Positions 27,601 to 42,600 of a stretch of DNA of 64,000 nucleotides are shown here, piece after piece. The notes under the pieces are model-generated. The model searched no databases. It was given only the letters and a program-made list of their open reading frames with translations, and was not told the DNA's origin. The translations under genes were made by a program, and so were the position numbers. Position 1 is the first letter of the stretch, and the number at the start of each line of letters is the position of its first letter. The stretch is from Enoplolaimus lenunculus (Eukaryota; Nematoda; Enoplea; Enoplida; Thoracostomopsidae): NCBI GenBank assembly GCA_030248215.1, contig JASANG010000185.1, positions 42,447 to 106,446 on the forward strand, in the 5' to 3' direction.

Positions 27601-30600
27601 AGTTCCGGTTGCGGTATCCGGCAAATTAATATCCGGTCACACCCTGCTTATGCTATGTCATAATCAGCAGATTGCGGGGCCCCGCCTACGACTTTGTTCG
27701 TCGATTATTATATACATCGTGTGACAGCAACGCCAATTTCAGCCTTGCACGCAATCAATCTCAATCGACCAGAGCAAAAGCGTTGAGTGTCACCGATAAT
27801 GATTTGTCCCAACTGACAGACTCGGAGCTCAGTTCGTTCAAGCCACATTTGTTCCCGAAAGAACTTGACCGACTCAATCGACGGCTTGGAGCAATTTTAG
27901 AGTCGCGTCAAAAAATTATAAACGCCAGCGTTCGTGAACTTGTCGCAATGAAAACTCCACAGTTTGAACGTCGGATTCAACTGCTCAAACCACATGAAGC
28001 GAATGAGCTACGGTCAGTTCGAATAGATGTAATATTCCGCTGAATTGTTCAGGAAAATGTTATCGCGAGCTACGTTCAGAAGCTACAAACATTTCAATTG
28101 AGTTTTATTTTCCACAAATGAAATCTTTACCCATTTCTGCAATGTGATCAACATTTGTTAACAGTTGGTGTTAAGTAATTGTATGTTTTTAACCAGAAAA
28201 ATAGTGAGCGTGCAAATTTAGCAATTTTAGAATTTGATGCCCATCTGATGCACAAATTTACAGATGCATAAATGCATATGTTCGTCCGTTTCAATACCGA
28301 TCGGTTACTTGTAATAAGTGTTACACACATTTTAGAATATAATTTATGTCTACAGACAAACCCGTCAATCTGCAATTGATCGCCGCTCGGATATAATGTT
28401 TCGTACCGGAGACGAACTGGCCGCCTTAGATCAGACAGAACTCGACAAATTTGCCGACATTTTAAGTCAGGAAGAACTGAACGACATCCGATCGAAGCGG
28501 AACCAAGTAACTCAGATGCAAGACCGTATACGATGTGCAACGCTACTGCAGTTGATTTGCATGTCAGACACCGAATTTACATCCTGTGCTGTGACATTAC
28601 CTATTCATGATCGAGAATATTACAGGTAAAGTCGACTCAAAATGAATCATTCTTTTTCAGCAAAGTTTACCAAATGTGCCAAAAACAAGCTGTTGCGTAT
28701 CAATGAATGGGTTTGTAAAATTTATTTAAGTTTTTAACTTAAGTTGTATCTTAAGGAACTACTTAAGTTGCCGACTTAAGTAAATATTTGAGGAAACATC
28801 AACAAATGTCAAATGTGAGTCGTTGCCATAAGTAATAGTTTTGCTTTATATAAAAGAGGAATCATGAGTCTACAATTTCAGTTACACCAAGGTCAGTATG
28901 GCCGAACGGTTAATTGGTAATGTATCAATTTATTCAGCGACTTAAGTTTTTACTTTGGTACGCTTTTAAAAGCGACAAAATGGTTAAGTATTACTTAGCA
29001 CGTACTTAAGTACTAAGTTGTACTTGGTTTCGGAAACCCAGCCAAGATTACTAGTCAACGTAGTTGAACATTACAAACAAATTAAAATCATTTTTGCTAA
29101 TAACGCGTGTGTACCGTGTTTCCAATCTATATCGTAAAGCTGGAAGGCCCCACATACGTATTTTGGGCAACTTTCCAGCATTACTTGGTTTACAATAATT
29201 TCATAGAAAATACAGGTGATTGTTCTATGAAAGGTAGATTTGCAAGGAAATTTTTGTGCTTTTGCTACTTTTTGCATTGCGCAAAACTGGCAGTCTAGAA
29301 GAATATTAACTCTCATCATATCAAAGCTTTTGTTTGCTATCATGAGTTCTACAAACTATCCAGAATGATTTGACTTAAAATGCATTCAAGAAATCATGCA
29401 ATATTCACACATTCGTTTTAGAACAGACTTTTATTGTGAGGATTCTTGAATACTGCTAATACTGGATCATAGCCCAAAATACGCGTATCGAAATTTACTC
29501 AAATTTAATGTGGAGAATGCGATCAAAATAATTAAAATCAAAACAACGCCATTGTAACAATAATTATTACTCATTTATCAATTTAAGTTCAAATTTTAGA
29601 GAACTCCGCGATTATGGTCAATTTGCTCGAGAAGAAATACTGTCATCAGAAGACAGATATTATGCTCAATTGACTCGCGATGAACTCAAAGAGTACGAAC
29701 ATGTGCTCGGGCGGACTGAATTTACATTTATGCAACAAAGACATGAGTGTTTGCTTAAAAAACAGGCGTGGTTAAGATCAAAATCTCAACTTGAGTTGGG
29801 GCTGATGGGATACAAAGAGTTTATTTTTGCATGCGATGTCCTCAAAGAAGATGAACGTATTGAAATTGGGTACGTTTACCCAGTTCAATATATTTATTAC
29901 GCAACACCTTCCAAAATATCTTGCGTACACCGTGTAATAATTTTCCGTTGTCTGAAAGGTAAAACAGGTTGTGAATATTCAAATGTGTAAATATTTGCAG
30001 TTGACACTATTTAGTAACCAATTGAACTTGGCCAAGCAGTGGCAAATTTGTCATTTTACGGTTTAGAAGGATACTTTTTGTGGTCTGAAATTTTTCGGTT
30101 TTAAATCAATTTCTAAGAATTTTTGGATATTTATGATTGACGAATTGCGCCGAAATCGCTAATGTTTTTGAATTTGTGTTGTAAACTCGCCATATTTGTT
30201 TAGCCTGTTTGGCTAGAAAACACACTGTGAGCTTCACATTAGCTATTTGCACCGCATAATTTTGCGTATAGCAAAGCAACGGGTAAATAAATCTTCCTTA
30301 TCACTTGTGGAATTGCCACATCGGTCAGTGCATTCTGAAATGGATAAAATTATTCCAATTTCAGTCTCACTCGTGAAGCTGTTGTAACTCGTCGGCATTG
30401 GATTTTAAACGCTCCAGAACGAGCCCTGGCTCGACTGACTGACTCAGAATTTGCTGAATTTGAGTCGATTTTAACTCCAGCCGAATTGGAGTCATTGACT
30501 CCGAAAAGGCGAGTTGTAGTTGAACGGCGTGAGAAAGTCCTGAGCACTGGGTATGCAGACTTGGCTCTCATGACAAACGAGCAACTCAACTCTGAGTTGG

Positions 30601-33600
30601 AATTATTTCGATCAGAAGAACGCCAAGAGTTGCTGTAAGTCTATACTCGATTATCAGAGCGTTTGCCATAGAGTCGTCAACGAAGCCACAAAAACTATAA
30701 CTTTATCTGTGTTTATTGAACGATTAGATTTAAAAGTATGAAGTTAACGTTGCGTTAAAGCGAACAGCAACACATAATAATTTTGAGAACCAGTCGATGC
30801 CACAAAAATGTATAGCAGAAATAAGGCAAATGATCCATCAAACTTAAACAATATTTATTATACATTGCAGACTGTAAATACTTAAGGATGAAAAAGACGA
30901 AAGAATATCTGTTCAGTGATACCCTTTTTCAAAAAAAAAAATAATATAAATTTTAATATAAATTGTGTAAAAAATATAAAATAAAAACATTGTGTTTCAA
31001 GACATGACGACATCTTCGAGTTTGAGCACCAAGTTCTTAGAGTACAACACTGATGCTAAATGAATTTTATCTGACAGCTCCGAGCTTTAATTTGAGTCCT
31101 GAAATCAGGTGACATGAAAAATTAAAAGTATTCAGTTGGAAAATGGTTACACAAATCAAATAATATTTACTGCAGTTATTTTCAGCAAACGACGCTCGGA
31201 TGCAATCGAAGAACGCCATCAAATTGAAACCATGTCAGATAAGCGTATTATGGCGTTGTCAAGTGATAGAATGCGTGAAATCGACGCGTTTCTTACCCCA
31301 GAAGAACAGTCAGAATTCCTGAGTCGGCATTCAAAGCTTCGTGCCTTAAAGTGGACCCTGCTTGGGGGTCCGATTCAAGAATTGCTCACACTTAATGATG
31401 ATGATTTTTGTGACGCCCTAGGACTTTTACACGTTGACGAATTGACTCGGGTTACGTAAGTTAAACCATACTTATCTACCAACTTCCAAGCAGTCAAAAT
31501 ACTTTCCAGTGTTGCATCCAGGGTTGAAGTACGTATATGGGGGCTCTTGTTCTTTTATGGCAGTACATTTGATATTTAGAAATTTTAATTCATTCACCAG
31601 TTTTCCAATGTCTTATCACTTGCGTAATTGTACTTGAAAATAATTGGAGTCCTCTCATTTTGAAAACCCTTGATTAAGCTTTGTTTACACCAAAATGTGA
31701 TACTATTAATATAAGCTAAAATATATTCATACAAATTCAAATTTTGTTTATTAATTTCAGCGAACTCGTTATTCTTAGCACCTATCGGTATTTAGTATAT
31801 AATTGTTTTCAAACAAGCCAACTGCGGCATCTGGTGATGTAGAAATCTACAGAAATGAAAAAACTTTCAACTGTCAGATGTGCTAAATTCTTCACTTGAT
31901 CATTTACTGGCTTTTAGGTCACATGGCCAAACACCAACTGGTGATAGACGCTACAAATATTTAATAATACGTTAATGCGGTCCAAATAACACAGTTACAC
32001 CTTCAGGCAATCGTGTAAAACGGCTTAAAAGGCCGACACGGCCAGAAAAACGGCTCGGGATTCGTGAGTTTATCTTTGGATCCACCACTTTTACATTTTA
32101 CCCGTTCAATAGTTTTTACCCAAAGTGATTCTCAATCCTAAATTCCTCGTAAAATATTTTAAGAAAACGGCGAACGGACGCTTTAACATTAAAAAAGCGT
32201 GCAATGAGCGCAACTTCTCAACAACTGGGTTGTATGTCTGCATCAGAAATTTCCCAGCTCAAAAGTGTTTTATATCCGAATGAAGCCAGTGTTGTACAAC
32301 AACGTTTAGATGTTGCCATCATTCAACGCAATGCAACTTTAAATGCAACGCAATACGATTTAGCAGTCATGGATGTGGCAGACTTTGAAGAAAAGTTGAC
32401 ATATTTAACACAAGAAGAAGTACTAACAGTCAGGTACTGATTACATTTAATTACCAGCTGTACAAATTTTGTACGACAGCGATGATAATCGACTAAAAAT
32501 ATTTGTTTAACTTAACCACATACTTTTTACATCATCATCATTATTATTATTATTATTTTTATTATTATTTTTTCTTTTCTAAAGAAAAAGTTGGTTGCAA
32601 AATTATTGCGAAAACTTAAATTTTTCTTTGCGCCTTCACATGACTGTTTTATTACAAAGAATGGATTTTACGAAAAATGGTCATATTTGACCCATAAAGT
32701 TTCATCAATATCCAATGGTGCAGAAGGTTGGGTCTTTAAGTATCGGTGGAACACAACAGATTAAAGCGGTCATTACATTTACTAATTTATATCAAAGTAA
32801 CAAGTAAGAGCTGACATATTTGACTTAACAAATATGAACTCAAGGCTGTTTAGGTTATCGCTAACGACACAGGAAGTATCATTTGAGGACTTGAGGACAC
32901 GTCAAATATAAGGTGGTATGTTACATTTTCGTATTTACAAGTCGTAATTTTTTACGTCACATTTTACTTTTTAGAACTCAACGCCAAGAAGCTATTGAAA
33001 AACGTGATTTTCTATTGCGTTCAACCGGGTTCGAACTCCTGACCTCTGGAATAGAAAACGATTCGGGAGATAAATTGGCCGCTGAGTACGGCGATTTATT
33101 ATGCGAAGAAGAACTTGATGATCTTGAAGAAAAACTAAGAGATGCAGATAATTCAACGACAACATTTAACATTCAATTGGACTTTGGTAAACCTCAAGTT
33201 GACAAATGCGGATCGGCCGATGGCGATGAATGCAACACCAGCGAACGTGTGAAAGGGAACACTTTAGAATGTAAAATGTCGAAAGAAGAATATGATGATT
33301 CAGATGAAACCAGGTAAGCATTTTTGACAAAAATTGTGCTGTTTTAATGAGAATGACGATGTCACCTGACTTAGAAGATACAATTTTCCGTCCTGAAATT
33401 AATAAATGTGGTCGATGACGACTTTGAATTTAAACATTGAAAATGCAAATGAGAAAATAAACACGGGACAAAAAATGATTTGGATGAAACCTCACGATCC
33501 TAAAATATACAATTTTGTTACTTGTACATAGCAACCATTTAAAAATAGCAACATTGTGTTTGCAAGTTATTGTCGAAAATGCATTAATTTTACTACAATT

Positions 33601-36600
33601 TGTTTTCAGTTAATCGTACGTCTCTGAACGCATCAGCGCCTTCGCAACACGTGAATCATTCTACTGCCCACATATTTGTTCACCGTTCGAAAATTGATTT
33701 ACTTACCCGACAACCTAAATTATTAATTAAAATTGCGTTTTAGTAATTTTGTGTTATTTTAATTAATAATTTAATAAAATTTTGTAATGTTTTAATTAAT
33801 TTTTAACATTTTTAATATTGCACGTGGTTAAGTAAAATTTTGTTGAATTTTAACATGTATTCATTATAAATATTATATTCTATAACCGTATATTCTCTCT
33901 ACGAAGAAGCCATTAATTGTAAGAGTGTAAAAGAGTTAAAAATTGTAAATTTAACTTGTTTTGCAAGAGTAGTATTACCGGAGTTGTTTTGAAATATTGT
34001 ACACGTATATATTTTAACCTGGTAGAACTCTTGTCAGTGAACACATTACTACTAAAACAGGAGGTAAGTAATTTTAATTTTAGTATTTTTAAGTTATTTT
34101 AACAATTTTTGCTTAATCAATTTAATTTTGGCTTAATTACTATGGGATTTGCATGGCACTCAGTTTGATTTTTCTACTGGTTTCTTGTATTTGTTGTCGA
34201 CTGCCTGAAGCGATTGTTTTTGGGTATTTGCTATAAGTCTTTGTGTATTTTTTAAGTTCCACCGTCTGGCAGGTGTTTGTTTAAGCTAAAAGTTCTGTAA
34301 CTTAAGCCTAAGCTTCAGCCTATTTTATTAATCTAGTCATTGTGTGTGTGGAAAGTTTTTGTGAAGGAAAAGTAAACAAGAATCAGTGTTTTGTTTCCAA
34401 TTTCTATTTTTTAAAAATACTCAAGTAATTTGACACATTGCACATATTTCAGTGTTTTATTATTTACTCGTTAGTTTTGCCGTTGCTAACAATTATAATT
34501 CAGCGGTTTCAACAGGAAATATATTTTACACAAATACGGAACAGGAATTGAATGTTTGCAGGAAATTCCTGTGAAACCCTGCTACTTACTAACCAATCAT
34601 TGTAGTTTATTTTTGTAAACTTAAGACCTTGTCTGGCTTACGATTTGTATTTTATACTGTTTTATCACAACGTAATCTCTTAAACTTTGATAGTATTGCT
34701 GCTGTTTTGTGAATGCCACAAAACAGGCGACTAATAAAAGGTTGAGCAAATATTAACTAATGGGGCATATGATTGGTATCCCATGTGCGATATCAAGTCG
34801 GCCACGTTAGTAAACTGATGAGAAGAAAAACTGCGCAAATTGGCAGGAATTGGTTATTTTTGCCTTCAAAAATTTATTTGTTTTATTAAAGCGATTAAGT
34901 ACGTCAACCGCGCTGTACAATCACTGCCACATAAAATTGCAACTGATAATAAACCACATAAAAAACAAAAAGGCTTCCGAGCGATGCGTTTAAACATTAA
35001 CCGCAATCGCAGGAAACCAACTTTGTTCTTTAATACCAGCCAGCCGGATCGAAATGTCCTTTCTGATATCTCCATTCACATGTTTATATACTCGCAAATA
35101 CAATAATTTTTGTCAAACTTGTTCGGCATTCATGTGATACTGAATAAGCTTAAACGATCAGGATCTTCTTTGACTGGTAATATTTCATTTCTGATTGTAA
35201 TTACTCATCGTTCCGAAACACAACTTTTCAAAATGTTGTGTTCATCGCTTAATATCAATCAACTGCGAACGCATGCAGTCGATTAACTGCTCAAAGTAAA
35301 AAAAATGGATTTCAAAATGTTTGTCCGCTGTGCACAAGATTTGATAACTTAAATTTCACAACTTAGGCTGACACCAAAAAAGCGATTACGACTTTTTCAA
35401 TGTGAAAAATATCGAAAGTCCACTGTTTGTCCTTTACTCAGCTTTCTGCTATGAAAACCAAACTTAATCTTTCAAAACATCCTATAATCATGGCCTTACG
35501 TAGCGGATGTTTTAAAAGTACAAATTTATTATAATTTTGAAAAATGTTATGCGTTTCAACTTAGAGAAATAAAGCTGACTGATAATTTCCGACCAAACGT
35601 ATAAATACCCAGATTTATAGACTGTACGTAAATTTCAGATCAAAACGCAAAAATGCACTCGAAGTGCGAATTCACATATTTGAGCTGGACGATTTATCGC
35701 TACTAAATTTATCGGGTGCCAACAGGCGGAAATATTTCGCTTATTTGACCACAGAAGAACTCCAAGAACTCGAGATGAGAATTGACCAAGCAAAACGGAT
35801 TCGAGAAAAGTTGCTCAAAGCAAAACCGGTGGATCTGGGCACAATGAACGATGCTGATTTTGAAGCGTTTGCTCAACTGCTGAGTCCAGATGAATTTAAA
35901 AAGATCAGGTATATGATTTTAAAGCTGAAAACCATAAACAACCTGCTTAGAACTGATGATGAGGTTCGAAATTATTTTATCATACTTCAACAATCCTTAG
36001 CGGAAAAACTCTACGAAAAATTAATGCCAAGGCTTATTTGAGATTTCAGCCATTATAATTTTTAGGCTTAAATCTTAGTGTCAAATTCCAATAACATTTA
36101 TCCGCTTCTATTAAGATGGCAAAAACTAAAAAAATTTATCACAGTTTATTTTTACTTGACGTAATAGAAAAAACTTTCACGAACAAAACACTACAATGCA
36201 CATATGACAAATCATAGTGAGATGTTACTCAATGGTGTAATTAACTTTGCTTTCTTTATTGAAAAATGCACTTAGCGCCGTATTTTGGCCAGATAAAAGA
36301 TGGCATCTGGATCTGATATTAGCTGGCAACCGGTATCATCATACGTGTATTATACTAACTCATGCGCTCATATTCTCTAAATTATATTGCAACTGCTATC
36401 CATTAGTTATAGGTCTTGTAACTTTTAAATTGGCGAATAGAAACCTTCAAAATGTGTGTTTGAGTTGTACTGCTTTTAAGCAGAGTTTCAAAGCCACAGT
36501 TGCCGTAATTCGCTTGTTATTAGCCTACACGCAGTTGAAAATACTGCTCTTCGTGTTATGTCTTCTGGATCCGTCTTCCCAAACGTTTGTAGTGCCTTTC

Positions 36601-39600
36601 ACGAATTGATGATATATTTTGTAGCTTTCCAACGAGTGAATGTTGTACTGTTGCGGATGGTTTACTGCATTTCAGTGCAATGCGTCATGAAGCGTTAAAA
36701 GGTAGAAATATCCTAATGAACAGCGATGATCGACAACTTGCGGAACTCAGTGCTGAAGACCGGAAACGATATTTGACGTTTATGAAACCGGATGAAGCCA
36801 CTGAAATCAGGCAAAAATTTGAGAAAATTTTCACTCAAATAAACGAAATTCGCAACTTGGCTCCGTATCAACTTGTAGATCTGTCCGCAGACGAATTCAG
36901 CAAACATTCGCAAGCGTTGCCAATAGTCGAAGTCGAAGCGATGCGGTGAGGATTTGTGGGAATCCTTTGCCAATTTTGTTTTAAAAATTTAAATTTCACG
37001 TTATATTTAAAACAGGTTTTGAAAATTTAGTCATAATAATTTTTATGCTACTTTTAGTGACAAAAGGTCAAAAGGTGCCGCCGCTCGTAAACAGCTTACG
37101 TCACTCACTGATCCGGAACTCATTCAACTCGACTCAAGCGATCTTGCTCGCTTGCTTGAATTCGTTAGTCCAAGTGAGTCACGCGAGGTGGGGCAGCGAC
37201 TGGAAACACTTCGATCTCAGCGCGAAGAGTTGTTGACCTCGACTCCAGTTGAACTGGCAACAATGGACGACGCTGATTTCAAAGAGAAGATTGTTCTGGT
37301 GAACGATAAGGAAAAAGAAAAGTTAAGGTAAGAAGTTGTAAGTCAAGGAATGATAAGGTGGGTAAACATGCAACGCCGGAAATTATTCATTTCAACGTTA
37401 CAATGTGTTTTATTAGCTGAATGGCTGAAATATGTTGCACAGGTATAATGCGGCATCAATTAAGTTCGATGCACGGGTGCAAGATTTCGCGTCCGACAAC
37501 AAATCAATTTCAAGTTTCGCAGCTGCAAATACTTCAAATTTGCACGTTTGAAAGCCATTGCAAGTCGCTTTAGTTTTGAATCTGCATTTTGATCGGCCAA
37601 TCGCAAAATATTGTGTAATGGGCTTCTGAATTAATTCAAATTTTTTGAATTTATTTAAGGAACTTGAAATAGTTCAAATATTAACTTTGTTTGATATTTC
37701 CCTGTTCTGTCCAAGGCAGGTCGGACTGGATTTGCATGTACTGAGTACTAAACAGTCATTTTAGCTTTGAAATCTATTTCAAGTGTCAAGAAATTTCGAT
37801 AAAAACCTACTGTGCGTGTGAATGTTTCACGTAACTGAAGCTTGTAGCTGCAAGTTTTGTTCGATCTTGCAGCTGTAAACTAAATGATATTTATTTGCAA
37901 ACATTTGCAGTTGCAAGTTATTCGTGCAAGTTACAACTGGTAGTTCTCGCTGTAAATACTTGCATGTGTGAATACGGCTTAAGCTTGGTGCGTTGGTCGC
38001 AATATGGAAGTTTAAAACATTGAAATTTTTGCTACATGCGCTTTGAAAGCAGTAACAATGATTGAGCAATTAAAATGTTTTGAAATTTTTTGATTTATAT
38101 GGAACCTGGTTCATGGAGTAATTTCATTAAATATACCATGTAAACAGGTTTTAGCGTTTGATGAACTTTATTAAAATCTCTCTGAAAACTGAGAGATAAT
38201 TTTAAGGGTTGCGCTATACTTTTGTTGACATCCGGCGCCATCGGTAACCCGTACGGCACCTTCCGTCACCGTGAGTTACCCGTCCGGCCCCGTCTGCCAA
38301 CGTCCGTCACCATGCGGTATTGTACGTGAATTACGCACGTACAAATGACTGTAACTAAAATTTTTAGCTTAAAAATTGTCCGCAACCTATTCTCGTCTGA
38401 CTATTTCGAAGAGTGGATGATTTTCACAAGAGTGTGCAAATGGGTACATTCTGTACACAAAACAATGTACCCAGCGAACGTTGTATTTGTGACCTACCCC
38501 CCCTTATTTGGGGTGGTACGTTGAACCAATATTTTGAATTTTAGCTAAACTCGTTCGGATTATATTTTAACTCCTATGTTTACTATGTAGATTAAGTGGT
38601 GAACACCCCCAAATCAGGGGGTCGAGCAAAAATGCAACGCGTGCTGGCACACTTTGTGCCATGCACTACCGCATGAGTTGCACACTCTTCTGCAAGTGGA
38701 CATCATCCGCTTTTGCTATTTCCGATTGATTATTGTCAAAGCCATTTTCGAACATAAATTACAATCTAAAACTCTGAAACGCAAAGGGCGTTTTTGCTTT
38801 ATGCGGTAAAATATGAAAAACACAGCAATAAACTTTAATTTATTGAAAATTTGTAGAACACAACGAACGAAAATCTTAGAAGACCGTTCATTTGTGCTTA
38901 CGTCGTCAAATTTGGAATTAATTCAACTTAACGCCGACAACAAATTAGTCGAATACTTGAAATTATTAACACCAGACGAAACGAAAATCGTGCAAGCGAA
39001 GCTTGAGTCAACAGAAATGCTGCGAAATGAACTGCTTACAGCTGCTTCCAATTGCCCGTATACATTAGCAGCAATAAGCAGCGATGATTTTGAAACAAAA
39101 ATGAAAAATTTTAAGTCGGATGAATGGGAAAATATCAGGTTTGGAGGTTATTTGATAATTTTGAAGTTTTTGTGGCTTTATGTTTTTGTAGTTGTGAAAT
39201 GGGTTGACCAATGAGAAAGATACGTTTCAGGTAAAAAATGCTGGTCATGATTTACATATAAATGTATTGGAACTGTAGGTCAAATGAGATTACGTGGCTA
39301 AAATGAGATACACAAATTGCCTTCCTACTTACAGTAAGCGATGTTTTAATTCCAATTTAAAATTAGATCTTAGATGAAATAGCAAATAATCATGAGAGAA
39401 AAGGTTAAATGATAATAAAATTTCTTATCCGTTTTCCTTATTTCAGGGCACAACGTGATTGTGCGGTTGAAGCGTCAAAATTGCTATCTGCAACCGCTCG
39501 AGAACTGCTATCTTTAAGTGATTTGGGAAGTTTTCAACCACTTCTCGGTTATTTAAATGCAACGGATGCTAATCAGTTAAGCTCCAAGCTTTCGGAGGCC

Positions 39601-42600
39601 CAAGCAAAAAGAGTTTTCTTATCTGAAATGCCGTTATACGAACTGGGATCTTTCCCTGAAGAAAAGTTCTCCGTTTATGAGGAATTATTCGAGCCAGAAC
39701 AATGGCAACAGTTGTGGTATGAATTTATATGAAATTTGTAGTAATTTTAACATTTCAATCTGTTACATTTAAACACTTATAATTAAGTTTGTTGAAATGA
39801 AGAAACAAATTTGTGTGGATATTAAATAATGCCAGATTCCGCCACAATGAAATACAATTCTCGATAGAAGTTTAGACGAATGTTATCATTAATGTGTCAG
39901 ATAAAACACTTTAAATTTTAAAAATTATTTGCTTACTTTTTCCAAGTGTAACAAGCATCGCCCTTTTAATCTGTTTCAGCTTTTATACATTTCCTATTCA
40001 CAAGCTTAAGCCTGATTTGAAACCTAAGCCTATGAGTAATCTTAAGTCTAATTCGAAGCCTGTACAGAAAATTGAAAAATTCGAAAACATTGGAGTGTGA
40101 GTCTACTAGAATTACATTTTATGTTAATCATAATTCTACGGATCTTATCAGTGTGAAGTGAAACATTTAGAGAATGCTACTGTGATGTGGTAAACTCAGT
40201 TAACTGCATGTACGACCTTTAGATTGGTTCAGTAGGCAAATGTTTTATTTTGATGTTCTCCATTCATGTGGTTCATAAAAGCAATGCCAGATTTTGAGCA
40301 ATTTTTAAGTGGAATTTTATATTTTTATTCTGTAAAATGTATTTTTTCGCGTTTTTGACTATTAATTGAGGTGCAATTTTACACTCACCGGTGGACAGGA
40401 CGTCCTGGTCGCCTCACTTTCATCTCTCGCTGAAGCAAATATTGGGATTTTAAAATAAATTATACTCAAATTTTATGACAATCTCATATATGTTGTATAT
40501 AAGGTTTAAGATTTTAAGTGCTTTGCAGTGCTGTACTGTATGTTTACAAAGAATGCTTCAATTGTGACATTTGATTTTTCAGCTAATATAATTAGATTAG
40601 TTGAAAATTATTAATACTCCAGAGCTAAACTTTAGCAACCGCAGCCGGCTCTGAGCTTCAGCTAACGCTCTTGCTCTGAGTTTACATACTGAGTACGCGA
40701 GTCTAAGCAACGTTGAATTCAAATGCGTCGTTCAACGCGTTGTTGATATTGTCAACAGACGTGAGCGAGCATTTCAACTCAGCTCACTTCACTTGACGCG
40801 GCCCTACTGGACAAATGTTAACTGGAGATGATTTCAATTCTGTTTTGAGTAAATCAGAATGAAGGGAACGCAGTTTACATATCTCATTCACGTTTTTGAC
40901 CACGGGAAAATCTAACATTATATTCCATGATTGTATAACTTTCTTGCGAACAAGCAAAGCTCATGAACAATTGTTTTAACATCTAAAGACTATTCTAAAA
41001 TCTGCTAAAACTGCTGGTTTGAATCTGGAGGTATTCCAAATGCATATTTTTCGTAGCCTTTTTGTATCCGGCTTTAGTTGTAACTGTACGAGAAGATTGA
41101 AGGTTTAAATTTTCTAATAATTTTCACAGTTCAATGATATGATAGAAATTATGAGCAACTTTTTGACTTAAACGTGTGTTTTCATCTTTAAACGTTTGCG
41201 AATTACTTCATTTCGAAAGTTGGAATTTTTGTAGACCAATTCGTGTGTCTTTTTCATTGTTAATTATTTGTTACGTTTTGCCGTTATGATTGTGTCACTA
41301 ACCTTTAAGTTTCTGATTATTGTCTACTCTCCATTGCTTTCATTTTGTCTTTCTCCCTTATTCCTAATCGCCTTCAAATCTTATTTATCATAAAATTTGC
41401 TAATAATCTTTCTCCGACCAGTTTAAACTGTTTCAGTTGAAATATATTTTTAATTTTCAGTTAATTTCGAAACTAAAATTGGATTTTAAGACATTTATTG
41501 TCCCACTTGTTTGTAAGAGTTTGATACGCATGCAGATAAGGAACTCGTGCCTTGTACAGATATTGTACTGGGTATATCTTCTATAATGAAAAACACAAAG
41601 CAATGTGCGTGTCGAGCGAGTTGTTTTTGTTAAATATCTACAAGCCGGTGTAGCATATAATATTAACTCCCTTAAAAATTAACTCCCCCAATCACTATTA
41701 TATGTAATTTTGACTCCCCCAATTAATATATAATATTGAATTGAGAGCTATAATTATATGCAACATTGGTGTTAACAAAAAATGGTGGACTTTGGACAGC
41801 TTCGCCTATTTTAACCTTTGTTGACATGCATTTAACTTCATTTCAAATTATCTGTTGAGCGCTTAAAATCAGTTATTTGATGTTAAACCCCGCAAATCAC
41901 AAGTCCAATCATACAGAATTTAATAACCTCATTCGAATCGTCTACAAATCATGAACGACCAGGCGAATCGAAAAAAATTAACTGCAGTCCGCTTCAATAC
42001 TTCAGTTCAAGTAAATCAGTGGAATGCTTAAAAATCCGAATTTGTGTCTACTTGGCTGTGTGTTCCTTTATCACTTACATATGATGCGTGTATTAATAGC
42101 CGAAAACTGGGTCATACTGTAATTTGAGATGTATCATTTGCACAGAAAAACGTTAAAAATGAAATTGGTCCATTTTGTTTTGGTCCTTGTTTAGTGCCCA
42201 TCCCAAGCGTTGTTTCATTCAAACGAAGCATATCCCACACACTTCTGTTTGTTACTTTGCTATAATCATAAGCCTCAGTCAATTGTACTTTATGCAGTCT
42301 TTATGTGCGGGACAAGTTTTTGTGGAAGGTAAACGCATTTGTTTTCATAAACATACGTTTGCAACTTTTTAATTGTTGTAAAATTGAATTTTAAACATTT
42401 TAGCGAAACTCGAGCCAGCTGTCAAGTGAAACGTGAACAAATTTTAATTTTGGACGGCGAGGCGTTGTTGCGACTTGAGCAAACTGATCCAACTCAATTC
42501 GAAGCATATTTTGAATATTTGACTCCCGATGAAATTGGATCAATTCAGTTGAAACTTGACGACGAAAAGGTATCAGTGATGCGGCTTATGTGTTTAGCAA

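Noticed and set aside
31761-31990. Strong acceptor (TTAATTTCAG|CGAACTCG) that might begin a module exon broken by an insertion
   Set aside because: The match to module exon starts is only a few codons, then AGCACCTATC-type repeat sequence and a stop; not enough to call a dead exon.
34000-34070. Donor-like GGAG|GTAAGTAAT with an upstream TATATA, as a first exon of a separate gene
   Set aside because: No ATG in frame with exon 35639 and the phases do not fit; exon 35639 joins cleanly to 33313.
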